Notes: generated by a model from the letters alone, not told the origin. A stretch of 64,000 nucleotides of DNA from Bradyrhizobium valentinum (GCF_001440405.1 NZ_LLXX01000119.1:283696-347695); one strand, 5' to 3'; shown: positions 34,076 to 42,460, numbered from the stretch's first letter. Program-made: numbers and translations.

Positions 34076-35036
34076 CGCCGGGCTCCATGTGATGTTCCCT
34101 GCCAATCGCAGGTTTCAGGGCGCGTGAGACCGTACTCACAGGGATCGGCGCCCTTGAACGCCAACTTGCGGTGGTGACGCCGACGCTCATAAGGACACAG
34201 GCGACCACGACGCACGTCGTAGACGTCTCACGTTGCAAAACGGCAGCCGCAACCAGCGCGACGGCAGGGATGAGCATGAGGCTCTGAGAAGCGATCTGCG
34301 AGGACATGCGGCTGAGCGCGCGGTACCAAGCGACGAATGCCAATCCAGTCGCCACGATCAAGTTGAATGCGAGGGGCCAGGTGAGTATCGGCAATTGAGC
34401 CCAGTCAAGCCGACGTTCCAGCAGCAGCGACGCAACGATGACAGTTGCCCCTGAGGTCGCCAATTGAAAGACGGCACGGGTCCACACGTTGATGTCGCCG
34501 GGGGTGCATTTATGGATCCATGTTCGCAGCGCCCAGTTGAAAGCTGACATCGAAAGCAATGCGAGGCCCAGGATGCCATGAGATGTCGCCACGAGAATCG
34601 TACCCGATGCCAGCATCCCGAGACCAAGCATGCCGCAGGTCAGTGCGATAACATCGAGCAGCGATTGCATTTGGCGATCGATCGTCCATTCGATCGTGAC
34701 GAGCCACAAGGGCATCGTATAGAAGATCAGGGCGCTGGTGCCGACATCGAGATACTGCAAGCCGACCAGGCCCAGCCCGAGGCCTCCGGCCATTTGAAGG
34801 ATACCCACCGCGACAAGCCTGCCCTTCCCTTCACAACCGCGCTGGAGTGGATTTCCGAGGCACAGGCGGACAGCACCGAGCCCGATGGCGCCGCCGAGCA
34901 AACAGATGCCGGTGAAAAACAGCGGCGGCGAAGACTGCAAGACATTCTTGATCGCAAGCCAGTTCGTGCTCCAAATAATGATGACGAATGAGAGGCCGCG
35001 GAAGCTGGTCAGCATATTGACCGCCTGATGTTTCAC
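33885..35036 (-). CDS. EamA/DMT-family transporter with an out-of-frame C-terminal tail
   Basis: 383-residue open frame; residues 1 to about 300 form the ten-helix drug/metabolite transporter fold (FVIIIWSTNWLAIKN at the start, second EamA repeat from about residue 150). Normal family length is about 290-310. The last 60-70 residues (from about HHMEPGDVGFD) are Arg- and Cys-rich and overlap the phnY coding region by 191 nt in another frame. The normal stop may therefore have been lost through an indel. The start overlaps the decarboxylase stop by 4 nt. Role by context: export of the phosphonate product. Confidence 0.8.
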   Translation of the reverse strand: MKHQAVNMLTSFRGLSFVIIIWSTNWLAIKNVLQSSPPLFFTGICLLGGAIGLGAVRLCLGNPLQRGCEGKGRLVAVGILQMAGGLGLGLVGLQYLDVGTSALIFYTMPLWLVTIEWTIDRQMQSLLDVIALTCGMLGLGMLASGTILVATSHGILGLALLSMSAFNWALRTWIHKCTPGDINVWTRAVFQLATSGATVIVASLLLERRLDWAQLPILTWPLAFNLIVATGLAFVAWYRALSRMSSQIASQSLMLIPAVALVAAAVLQRETSTTCVVVACVLMSVGVTTASWRSRAPIPVSTVSRALKPAIGREHHMEPGDVGFDTSLSPDEDRRRGCPCGFVHRCAESFYRSGNSCGAAGASRARAARLRDRPGIPSQAHKA

Positions 35037-36199
35037 CGGGCCACTCCCGCCGGTGCGGCCTTCAGATGGAAAGCCCGCGGTTGGTTCAGCGCGATCTGGA
35101 ACGCTTCTTTGTTCTCCTCCGGCGTGTGACGCGACGTAACCCGGGGTAGCGAGCGCGAATGTGATTGATTGACCTTGCAGAGCAGGAAGTGCGGCCCTTC
35201 GGTCGACAGGCTTCGCGCGACTGCCTCACCCAATTCGGCACTGGTTACGCACCGGCTGACCGCGCGGTACCCGCAGGCCACGGCGACGGCTTCCAGCGAG
35301 GAAGTCACCGAGGTGGTCTCCTGCCCTCCGGTCGAAACGTAGCCTTCGTTATCGAGCACGATGTGCAGGAAATTTCGGGGGGACGCGTACCCGATCGTGG
35401 ATAACACCCCCATATGCATCAGCACCGCGCCATCGCCATCCAGCGCGACCACGCGACGCGATGGATGCGCGAGCGCGACCCCCGCAGCAACCGCGCTGCA
35501 ATGGCCCAACGATCCCTGCATGTAGAAATTCTCCGGACGATCGCTCAAGCGAAATAACTCCCGGGAGATGAACCCGGTCGTTGAGACGACGAGATCGGTC
35601 GGACGCAGGGCTTCGCTGATGATTTCGAGAGCGCATCCGACGCTGAGCGAATAGCCCTCTAGCTGTTGCTCACCGTTGACGACGACGCCGAGGCTCGCCG
35701 ATAGCTGACCTTTCCGGACCAAAATCGCAAACGAGATCGATCGCTGGAATGCCTCTTCAGCCCTCAGGAGAGTCGCCATGAAGCCCTGCGGCGTCCCGTC
35801 GAACTCGCTCCATGGGATTGCCAATTGATCGAGCAATGCGTGGGTACTGGCGCCCATAATGCGATGCTGCGGCTCGTCCTCGGGTTCGTCGGTATGTCCC
35901 CGCACGGAGATCAGAAGCAGTGTCGGAATGCAGTTAACCTGCACCAGCGATGTCAGCGGATTGACAATGTTTCCAAGTCCGGAATTCTGGAGGGCGACGA
36001 CGCTTCGTCGCCCCGCCAGTGCCGCGCCGACGGCAAATGCCAGCGCGCTGCCTTCGCTCGCCGCCGGGACCGACGTGATATCGCCATCCAAGGATACCTG
36101 CTGGAACAGATCGGCGAAATTCGAGCAGGGTACCCCGGAGAAAAACTCGTACTTCTGCTGCTTCAGAAGACCCAAGAGTGTCGTTGTTGACATAGTCAT
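35033..36199 (-). CDS. aepY: Phosphonopyruvate decarboxylase
   Basis: ThDP- and Mg-dependent enzyme (388 residues) converting phosphonopyruvate to phosphonoacetaldehyde, the step that drives the unfavourable PEP mutase reaction. The N-terminal PYR domain starts YEFFSGVPCSNF, typical of Ppd; sulfopyruvate decarboxylases are the nearest relatives. ThDP motif: ALDGDGAVLMHMGVLSTIGY...LDNEGYVSTGGQETTS. GGAGGAAACCTCAA precedes the ATG at 36199, so the in-frame extension to 36295 is rejected. In an operon with PEP mutase upstream and the exporter downstream. Confidence 0.88.
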   Translation of the reverse strand: MTMSTTTLLGLLKQQKYEFFSGVPCSNFADLFQQVSLDGDITSVPAASEGSALAFAVGAALAGRRSVVALQNSGLGNIVNPLTSLVQVNCIPTLLLISVRGHTDEPEDEPQHRIMGASTHALLDQLAIPWSEFDGTPQGFMATLLRAEEAFQRSISFAILVRKGQLSASLGVVVNGEQQLEGYSLSVGCALEIISEALRPTDLVVSTTGFISRELFRLSDRPENFYMQGSLGHCSAVAAGVALAHPSRRVVALDGDGAVLMHMGVLSTIGYASPRNFLHIVLDNEGYVSTGGQETTSVTSSLEAVAVACGYRAVSRCVTSAELGEAVARSLSTEGPHFLLCKVNQSHSRSLPRVTSRHTPEENKEAFQIALNQPRAFHLKAAPAGVAR

Positions 36200-36336
36200 T
36201 TGAGGTTTCCTCCCGACAGGCGATATTTTTCTCCCCGCGCCAGACAAGGCGCAGCGTTTGCTGCCGTCAACGTCGACGGCAGCAGGATCAGGCAAGACGC
36301 TTTCAGATAGCGATCTTGCTTAGATAGAGTTCTTGT

Positions 36337-37408
36337 TCAGTTGGAGCTGCTGGCGAGCTTTCGCGCCGTGATGAGACTTCGGTTGCAAATCGACCTGCGA
36401 TAGTCGACGTGCTGAAAGCCGACGCCTTCCATGAGGGACCGCATGTCCTCGAAGCTGTAGCAGCAGCCCTCATAGCTGGTGGTCAGCAGGACTGAATATT
36501 CTGCCTCTGCGACCGGCGCAGGACCGCCTCGGTCGTCCGGGTGGCAGCTATAAACGGCCACCCGACCTCCAGGCAGCAAGCTTTGGTAGGATTTATCCAG
36601 CAGCATCCGCACTTTTTCCGGTCCCCAATTGTGAAGGACATGCGAATAGAGATGGAGAGAAGCGGTTTGCGGAAATGGATCGACAAACATATCTCCAGCG
36701 ATCACACGCGCTCTAGCTGCCGTAAGCTTGCGCTCGGCGAGACATCGCGTGGCGAGTTGGTCGACCGGGGGACGCTCAAAGATCGTCGCCGATAGAGTGG
36801 GATATCGGTTGAGCAGATGCGCGGAATAGACCCCGGACCCACCCCCCACATCGAGAACGGCCGTGTCCTGTGAACAATCGAGCAGGCGCACGAGGTCGGG
36901 AGCAAAAATCCGCCCGCGCTCCTCCATTCCACGCGTATTCAGATCGGCGAAATCATCCGTTTGCATCAGCGCGTCCCAGTTGACTGTGGCGCCACGCTCG
37001 ACATGCCACGTGTCAGGTGCATCCAGGCGCAATAGGTCGTAGATCTCCCGGACAGACGATTTGTACTTCATGACGGCGATGTAAGAGGAAATGTTCTCGC
37101 TTGAGTTGCGGCTCAAATAGCGCCGCGCGGACGCCGAAGCGTGAAGCTTGCCATCAACATTGTCGAGCAGCCCCCAGGACTCAAAGAGCCTGATCATCGT
37201 TCGCGTCGGCCGCTCCTTGATCTGAAAATGCCTGCGCAGCTCTGCTTCAGTCGCGGGCGTTTGGTCGAGAGGTGAAGAGATCGAGCCACGAGACCGCTGC
37301 AATATAGAGGTCGGCCGCATAGGAACTATCACGCCATCGGATCACCTGCGCGATGTCAGGTTCAGGTAGCTGAGTTGGTGCTGACGCCGCTAGTGGTGAA
37401 TGAAGCAT
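36337..37408 (-). pseudogene. SAM-dependent O-methyltransferase, apparently frameshifted near its N-terminus
   Basis: The main open frame (37332 to 36337) encodes the winged-helix and Rossmann parts of a Methyltransf_2-type enzyme: SAM motif AVLDVGGGSGVYSAHLL and the catalytic region HLYSHVLHNWGPEKV. The missing N-terminus lies in another frame. An ATG at 37408, with a GGAG leader, encodes MLHSPLAASAPTQLPE, then IRWRDSSYAADLYIAAVSWLDLF, the usual dimerisation helix. That frame ends at TGA 37249-37247. Joining the two needs a one-base indel at about 37247-37275. Either it is a decaying gene or a sequencing error. By place it could methylate phosphonoacetate; that is inference. Confidence 0.75.
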
Positions 37409-37468
37409 GGCACGATCTCCGCGTTGGGGAAGTTTCTATGGGGATAGTGTGTGATGGAGGACGGAGGA

Positions 37469-38419
37469 TCACGCTTTCGCGTGACCATTTCCGTTGTGCT
37501 GCGGCAAGTATCGCTCCTCGGCGGCAGCGAGTTCGCCGTAACGCAGCAGACCAAAAACCTCGTCGAGCGTGGCGACTTCGCCTTCGATGCCAGAGATGCT
37601 TTGCTCGGCGATAATGCGGCCGCAAATGTCTCTCATCCCGGCGATTGCAGCTCGCATCGAGTGGTTGGCCCAGATCACCGTCGAGATACCGGCTTCGCGA
37701 TAGGCGGAGACGGGCGTTCGATAGTATTTGGTGGGGACGATCACAACGGGAAGCCGGTTCTGCCAGGCGCCGGCGAAAGCGAGGATCTCGTCCGCCACGC
37801 TCTTGCGCGAATGAATGAGGATGGCGTCAGCTCCGGCCTCGGCATAGGCATGGGCGCGCGTAAGGGCCTCGTCCATTCCGTGGCCGGCGATCAGCGCCTC
37901 GATCCGTGCAACGAGGACCAGGTCGTCGCCCACCGCATCCTTCACAGCGCGCAGCCGGCCCGAGAATTCGCCGGTATCGGCAAGCGGATGCCGATCGCCG
38001 ACGAACGAATTCATCTTGGGAAAGCCCTTGTCCTCCAGCGCGACGCCCGCGGCGCCGCGCTGCTGTAGCTTGCGTGCCAGAAGGCGCGCATTGTTGAAAT
38101 TGCCAAAGCCGCTATCGCCGTCGACAAGCACCGGAAGATCAGTTGAGTCGACCATGCGCTCGACGACATCAACGAGCTGCGTCCAGGAGGCTTCGTTGGC
38201 GTCACGGTAGCCGAGCGAGCACGAAATCGACAGGCCGGATGCCCAGAGTCCCTTGAAACCTGCACGCTCGGCTATGGCGCCCGAAAGACCGTCATGGGCC
38301 TCCATCAGAAAGGAGAGCTCGTGATTGCAGCAGATCTGGTTGCGAAGTTTATCCGCCGCTCCCGACGCAGCGTGATGGCGACGGCCGTTTGCGACGACGG
38401 ACTGGTTTTGCGTTTGCAT
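37469..38419 (-). CDS. aepX: Phosphoenolpyruvate mutase (first step of phosphonate biosynthesis)
   Basis: Isocitrate-lyase-superfamily enzyme of 316 residues that rearranges PEP to 3-phosphonopyruvate, forming the C-P bond. The diagnostic PepM motif EDKxFPKxNS is present as EDKGFPKMNS at residues 129-138. GLWASGLSISCSLGYRDANE near residue 58 and the metal region LVDGDSGFGN near 100 agree. AAGGAGTTCGAC precedes the ATG at 38419; longer in-frame starts (to 38497) are rejected. First gene of a minus-strand cluster with methyltransferase, decarboxylase, exporter and aldehyde dehydrogenase. Motif copies at 38502-38541 lie in its promoter region. Confidence 0.93.
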   Translation of the reverse strand: MQTQNQSVVANGRRHHAASGAADKLRNQICCNHELSFLMEAHDGLSGAIAERAGFKGLWASGLSISCSLGYRDANEASWTQLVDVVERMVDSTDLPVLVDGDSGFGNFNNARLLARKLQQRGAAGVALEDKGFPKMNSFVGDRHPLADTGEFSGRLRAVKDAVGDDLVLVARIEALIAGHGMDEALTRAHAYAEAGADAILIHSRKSVADEILAFAGAWQNRLPVVIVPTKYYRTPVSAYREAGISTVIWANHSMRAAIAGMRDICGRIIAEQSISGIEGEVATLDEVFGLLRYGELAAAEERYLPQHNGNGHAKA

Positions 38420-38501
38420 GTCGAACTCCTTGAGCGTCCCATCTGCATCACGACGCTTGACTAACAATAGTTGTGACACGTTTATACACGACGTCAATAT
38501 C

Positions 38502-38541
38502 TAATTCTAGTTGATGCGCTAAATTTCTAATTCTCGTTGAT
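38502..38541. promoter_or_regulatory. Two direct copies of TAATTCT(A/C)GTTGAT upstream of PEP mutase
   Basis: TAATTCTAGTTGAT at 38502-38515 and TAATTCTCGTTGAT at 38528-38541 are 26 bp apart and begin 83 bases upstream of the PEP mutase start. A third identical copy is at 40909-40922 beside the XRE regulator gene. Regulatory role inferred from recurrence and place. Confidence 0.6.
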
Positions 38542-38815
38542 GCGGAGCATCCGGAGCGCACGCGGGCGGATGCCCGATGCCACTTCAATAATTCATTGCA
38601 ACCGAGAACTGATTCAGCCCCGACTTCGCGCAGTCAGATCGGCACGCCGATTGAGGCGAAGCGGAATCGCAGGAAAACTGCCGTCACGAAAGCGTGAAGC
38701 CAATCGTTCATCGAATTTTGATGTCTAGCTGAGCGAGTATCACTAAGATGCCGCAACTGCGCCAGATAACGAGCGCTAGATGGACGACTTTGCTCCTCGG
38801 TTGGGTGGGGGTCGC

Positions 38816-39694
38816 ATGCAAACAATCATTCTGGACGACCATGGCCGCGCATGGGACGCTCGATCCCCGGCCTTACGCAGTTTCCTGCACTGCTCGATTC
38901 CTGACTTCGATTTTCTGACCTACCTCATCGAAAATCTGGGATTTGTGGCTGTCACGAAAATCGCTCCCAATGCGGCGCGCATCCGATTTCGGCCCGAAAC
39001 GGTGTCCCAGACGAGCATCGCCGCAGTTCTATACTACCTCGCTGATACGGGGATCGAGCGCACCATCATTTCCCACCCGGACCAGTTCGTCGAGAAGCTG
39101 GTCCCGAGCCTCGCGCAGACGATCGCCTACATTGCCGAGCAGATTGCTGCGAGCCAACAGCAACCTTCTTCGTTCACGAGCAAAGAGCTCCCGCTCGAAA
39201 TACTTGCGAACACGGACGAAGCACTTTCATCCCTTCTCACGCAATGGATTGATTCGAAGCAGGTTTACGATTCAGCGACGCTGGCCGACGTGTTGCCTGA
39301 ATCGCTTTGTCCGCGCTTCATGCTTGTCGAGCCCCTGGATGGCCGCCTGACCATTACCGATGTCGGATCTGGCTTTGAGATTTACGGCGAGACCTGGCGG
39401 AAGAATTCGCGGGGTCTGCCGATGGAAGAACAACCGGATTATGACTACGGCCAATGGGTGCAAGGCATTTACCGCCGGGTCCAGGAGACGCGACTGCCGC
39501 GCCTGGACGAGGTGCATGCCACGATCAGACGGCCAGACAAGAACGATAGCATTCACTGCCGTTATCGGCGCCTCATCTTGCCGTTCACCTGCAAGGGAAA
39601 CGGGGGAACATGCCTTCTCGGCGCATCGGTCTTTGACTTCAGGGAGCAACAATCCGGCCTAGATCGCCGGGCTGTCGAAGAATGTCCGGCGTAG
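38816..39694 (+). CDS. PAS-like domain protein of unknown function
   Basis: 292 residues from the ATG at 38816 (GGTGGGGGTCGC leader), or 304 from 38780. The N-terminal 100 residues (FLHCSIPDFDFLTYLIENLG, AAVLYYLADTGIERTI) resemble no family I know. The C-terminal 130 residues look like a PAS_5-type sensor domain of Alphaproteobacteria: LTITDVGSGFEIYGETW, YRRVQETRLPRLDE and the closing strand RLILPFTCKGNGGTCLLGASVF. No HTH, kinase or cyclase output is seen. Divergent from PEP mutase. Its 3' end overlaps the convergent SnoaL-like gene by 36 nt. Confidence 0.65.
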   Translation: MQTIILDDHGRAWDARSPALRSFLHCSIPDFDFLTYLIENLGFVAVTKIAPNAARIRFRPETVSQTSIAAVLYYLADTGIERTIISHPDQFVEKLVPSLAQTIAYIAEQIAASQQQPSSFTSKELPLEILANTDEALSSLLTQWIDSKQVYDSATLADVLPESLCPRFMLVEPLDGRLTITDVGSGFEIYGETWRKNSRGLPMEEQPDYDYGQWVQGIYRRVQETRLPRLDEVHATIRRPDKNDSIHCRYRRLILPFTCKGNGGTCLLGASVFDFREQQSGLDRRAVEECPA

Positions 39695-40033
39695 ATCAAT
39701 CCGCCCTTCCCTGATGCGGTAGACATCTGCAAAACGCATGCTGAGATTGCGCCCATTCTTGGCAACGCCGGAAAAGCTGCCCCAGCACGCAATGTTTGCG
39801 CCGTCGCTCAGCACCCTCTCGACGCGGTGCTGGCCGAGCGAAATAATCCGTTTCGTCAGGTAGAAGTCCAGGATAGCCGGCTTTCCGACGAACGGCTCAT
39901 ACCCCGGCCGTTCGTAGATCGCTTCCTCGTGGAGAAATTCGCAAAGCCCTGCCCAGTCCCGGCCGTCGATGCAACCGAACAGCCCTTTGACAAGCCCTTC
40001 TGAATCCTCTGGACGAAAGGTTTGGATATTCAT
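39659..40033 (-). CDS. SnoaL-like/NTF2-fold protein
   Basis: 124 residues from the ATG at 40033 (GGCGAGGCAGT leader). NTF2-like pattern: an opening helix (EGLVKGLFGCIDGRDWAGLCEFL), then HEEAIYERPGYEPFVGKPAILDFY and strands ending VYRIREGRIDLRRTFFD. Such proteins are small isomerases, cyclases or ligand binders; no catalytic assignment is possible. Follows the GNAT-like gene by 19 bases, so co-transcribed with it. Confidence 0.75.
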   Translation of the reverse strand: MNIQTFRPEDSEGLVKGLFGCIDGRDWAGLCEFLHEEAIYERPGYEPFVGKPAILDFYLTKRIISLGQHRVERVLSDGANIACWGSFSGVAKNGRNLSMRFADVYRIREGRIDLRRTFFDSPAI

Positions 40034-40052
40034 ACTGCCTCGCCGTGCGACA

Positions 40053-40835
40053 TCAATGATTTGCCTCCTCGGCAATGCGGGGCCCAATAACAGGGACATT
40101 CGCCCGATCCATGATTGCTGCGAGATCGGCGAGGAGTTCGTCAGTCTGCATCCAGGCTAACCCGCAACGCATCTCGCCAAGCGGCGACGCCACAAGTTTG
40201 ATGCAGCCGAGCTCGATCTTCGTGTATCCGGCACGCTCTGCCAGGCCGCCGGCGATGACGCCATCGCCCAGCATGCCGGTCGTGAAATCGCTATTCCAGC
40301 GCGTGAAGGCGTATGCCCGCGAAATGCGCGGCAGGATGGTTCCAAGGTCCTTGCCTCTGAAATCACGCCGATACCAGATGCCACCGGAAAAGACGACGCG
40401 GCCGGTGATTTTCTCGGCAATCGGCGCGGTGATCTCGCAGCGATCTCCGCGCGCGAAAGCGGCATCAGGATCGGCATAAAACATTCGCAGCGAAGTGGCT
40501 TCGTCCTTCAGAGACGTTTCCGGCCAATCATAGATGCGCGCCGCCTGTGTTGCGACGACCTCCCCATCCTTGTTCCGCCCGATCAGGACAAACGCTGCCT
40601 CCGGCGTAACGCCGCCCAAAGCCTCGTCAAAAGCCGGCACAAGCGGGCGCCAGCTATCGGAGTTGCCCCTGTTGGCTTCGATGAGATCCTTCAGGCTGGC
40701 AAAAAAAAGCGTTACTCCGCGATCCCTTGCAGCGGTGTCGGCCCAGAGGAAGAACCGCCCGAGCAGGTCCACCGGACCGTATTTAACCTTGAGTTGAGTG
40801 GGTAGGCGTCCCGATACCGGAAGAGGCTCTTGCAT
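40053..40835 (-). CDS. GNAT-like protein of unknown substrate
   Basis: 260 residues, ATG at 40835 with GGGAG about ten bases upstream. The middle part (AAFVLIGRNKDGEVVATQAARIYDW, then SGGIWYRRDFRGKDLGTILPRISRAYAFTRW) is reminiscent of a GNAT acetyltransferase: a beta-strand, then an R-G-K-D-L-G pyrophosphate-type loop and a helix. The match is weak. Followed by the SnoaL-like gene. A TAATTCTAGTTGAT copy lies 74-87 bases upstream, the same arrangement as at PEP mutase, suggesting shared control with phosphonate synthesis. Confidence 0.6.
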   Translation of the reverse strand: MQEPLPVSGRLPTQLKVKYGPVDLLGRFFLWADTAARDRGVTLFFASLKDLIEANRGNSDSWRPLVPAFDEALGGVTPEAAFVLIGRNKDGEVVATQAARIYDWPETSLKDEATSLRMFYADPDAAFARGDRCEITAPIAEKITGRVVFSGGIWYRRDFRGKDLGTILPRISRAYAFTRWNSDFTTGMLGDGVIAGGLAERAGYTKIELGCIKLVASPLGEMRCGLAWMQTDELLADLAAIMDRANVPVIGPRIAEEANH

Positions 40836-40908
40836 GGATTACGTTCTCCCATTCTCACACCTTGTGGTTTAGGGCCTAATAATCCGCGCATTTGTAACCT
40901 GCGTGACA

Positions 40909-40922
40909 TAATTCTAGTTGAT
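40909..40922. promoter_or_regulatory. Third TAATTCTAGTTGAT copy, between GNAT-like and XRE genes
   Basis: Identical to the copy at 38502-38515. It lies 74 bases upstream of the 40835 gene and 79 bases upstream of the XRE regulator start, so it could serve both. Confidence 0.6.
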
Positions 40923-41000
40923 ATTACCCCCCAGGAGTTGATATGCCGTCGTTCATAGTTCCATTGATTGTACCAAGCAGGAATTCAACCGCGGTGCTTG

Positions 41001-41477
41001 ATGCCTTCTGAACCTTCCGAGAAGAAATCGAAATCCCGCACGCCGAGCAAACGCGGCGGCAAAATCAGGGTCTCGTCGAAGAAGCCGACTCATGTCGACG
41101 AACACGTGGGGAAGCGGTTGCGTCTTAGGCGCAACCTCCTCGGCCTCAGTCAGGACGAACTAGCAAGGCGTCTTGGCCTGACGTCTCAGCTCATCCAAAA
41201 ATATGAGGCCGGGGAAACCCGGATCAGCGCGTCAAGACTCTACGCCATTGCCGTGCAACTTGCCGTCCCGATCACATGGTTCTTCGACGAGATGGAAGGC
41301 AAGAAACGACCGTCCATCGAACCGAAGCAAACCGCCGAAGCGCAGGATTGGAGTGAACTCGTTACGAAGCGAGAGTCGCGTCAGCTCCTCGAACTCTACT
41401 TCGGCATTGCTGATGAGCGCCTACGCCGAAAATTGATGGAAGTCGCGCAACTTCTGAAGACAACTGACGCGGAATAA
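41001..41477 (+). CDS. XRE-family helix-turn-helix regulator
   Basis: 158 residues from the ATG at 41001; an alternative in-frame start is at 40968. About 30 Lys/Ser-rich residues precede a clear Cro/cI HTH: VGKRLRLRRNLLGLSQDELA, then RRLGLTSQLIQKYEAGETRISASRLYAIAVQL, then VPITWFFDEME. The C-terminal 60 residues (SRQLLELYFGIADERLRRKLMEVAQLL) are helical, typical of rhizobial XRE regulators. Position beside the TAATTCTAGTTGAT motif makes it the leading candidate to bind that motif and control the phosphonate cluster and itself. Confidence 0.85.
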   Translation: MPSEPSEKKSKSRTPSKRGGKIRVSSKKPTHVDEHVGKRLRLRRNLLGLSQDELARRLGLTSQLIQKYEAGETRISASRLYAIAVQLAVPITWFFDEMEGKKRPSIEPKQTAEAQDWSELVTKRESRQLLELYFGIADERLRRKLMEVAQLLKTTDAE

Positions 41478-41700
41478 GGGCCAGCGGGAGCACGAAACAA
41501 CGAGGATCACCGCGCAAGGCAACTTGCTGGCTGGAGAAGTGGCTGTTGCGAAGCAGGGCGACCCGGTTCGGGAGCTGGTGGTTTGGTGGGTGGGTGGCTT
41601 CAGCCGTTGTGTTAGCCAGCGCGGGCTATGCTGTCTCTTCCTTAGGTAATCGACGTCGCGTCGTCCGTCGCGCAGTTCGGCTCGGCAAGAAGATGACCTC

Positions 41701-42300
41701 TCACGTTGTCGACTGTTCTTCGAAAACTTTGACGGATACGTTCGCCACCTGTCGCAGCGCTTCGCGATCGGCACCTGATGACGCCATCACGCCCATGCCG
41801 GCGGACACTGCCGAAAGATAGCGCGCCAGCGCGGCAGCGTCGGCGGTCTGCTTCAGATCGCCCTCCTGCTTCGCCCTGACGAAGCGTTCGCGTAGCTGAT
41901 CCTCGGTCAGTGCACGGCGCGCCGCGAGCTCGAAGGGAACGTTCTCCGAACCGGTACCGCAGGCAAGGCCGCCTTGCACGAGCAGGCAACCGGGCGGATT
42001 GTCGGGATCGGTTTGGCTGTCTGCAGTACCCATGAGCATCCGCTCCGCGACGTCGCGGGCGCTCGGCGCGCTCAAAACTCCCTCCATCCAGGCCGCACGT
42101 TTGGCCGTGTACCGATCGAGGGCAGCCTTCAGGAGACCTTCCTTATTTCCAAATGCCGCATAGAGGCTCGGCGGGTTAATGCCCATCGCCTCGGTAAGCT
42201 GGGCAATGGTCGCGCCCTCATAGCCATGTCTCCAGAAGACTTCCATCGCCTGATCCAATGCGGCATCGGCGTCGAATTCTCTCGGGCGTCCCATGGCCAT
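41701..42300 (-). CDS. TetR-family regulator of the efflux operon
   Basis: 199 residues. N-terminal TetR HTH: RPREFDADAALDQAMEVFWRHGYEGATIAQLTEAMGINPPSLYAAFGNKEGLLKAALDRY is the classic layout. The C-terminal ligand part contains GCLLVQGGLACG, common in the AcrR/YcdC-like group. GGGAGTAACGCG precedes the ATG. Divergent from an RND efflux pair with a long palindrome in between; it is expected to repress that pair and itself. Confidence 0.88.
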   Translation of the reverse strand: MAMGRPREFDADAALDQAMEVFWRHGYEGATIAQLTEAMGINPPSLYAAFGNKEGLLKAALDRYTAKRAAWMEGVLSAPSARDVAERMLMGTADSQTDPDNPPGCLLVQGGLACGTGSENVPFELAARRALTEDQLRERFVRAKQEGDLKQTADAAALARYLSAVSAGMGVMASSGADREALRQVANVSVKVFEEQSTT

Positions 42301-42420
42301 TCGCGTTACTCCCTTGAAGCCGACGCCGTTTTCCGCTCGACGTTCAATCCTCTAACCTTCTGATTTATCGTGGTTCTTTTATTTGATTTCCAGTCTTGCG
42401 GTTTGCGACATAAGATTTTC

Positions 42421-42434
42421 GTAGTGTGCAGTAC
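42421..42434. promoter_or_regulatory. Imperfect half-size copy of the TetR-type operator
   Basis: GTAGTGTGCAGTAC resembles the core GTAGTGAGCACTAC of the palindrome at 42461-42496 (12 of 14 bases), 51 bp away. Could be a second regulator site. Confidence 0.45.
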
Positions 42435-42460
42435 ATAAGTATCTTGCAGAGAGCCGTCCA

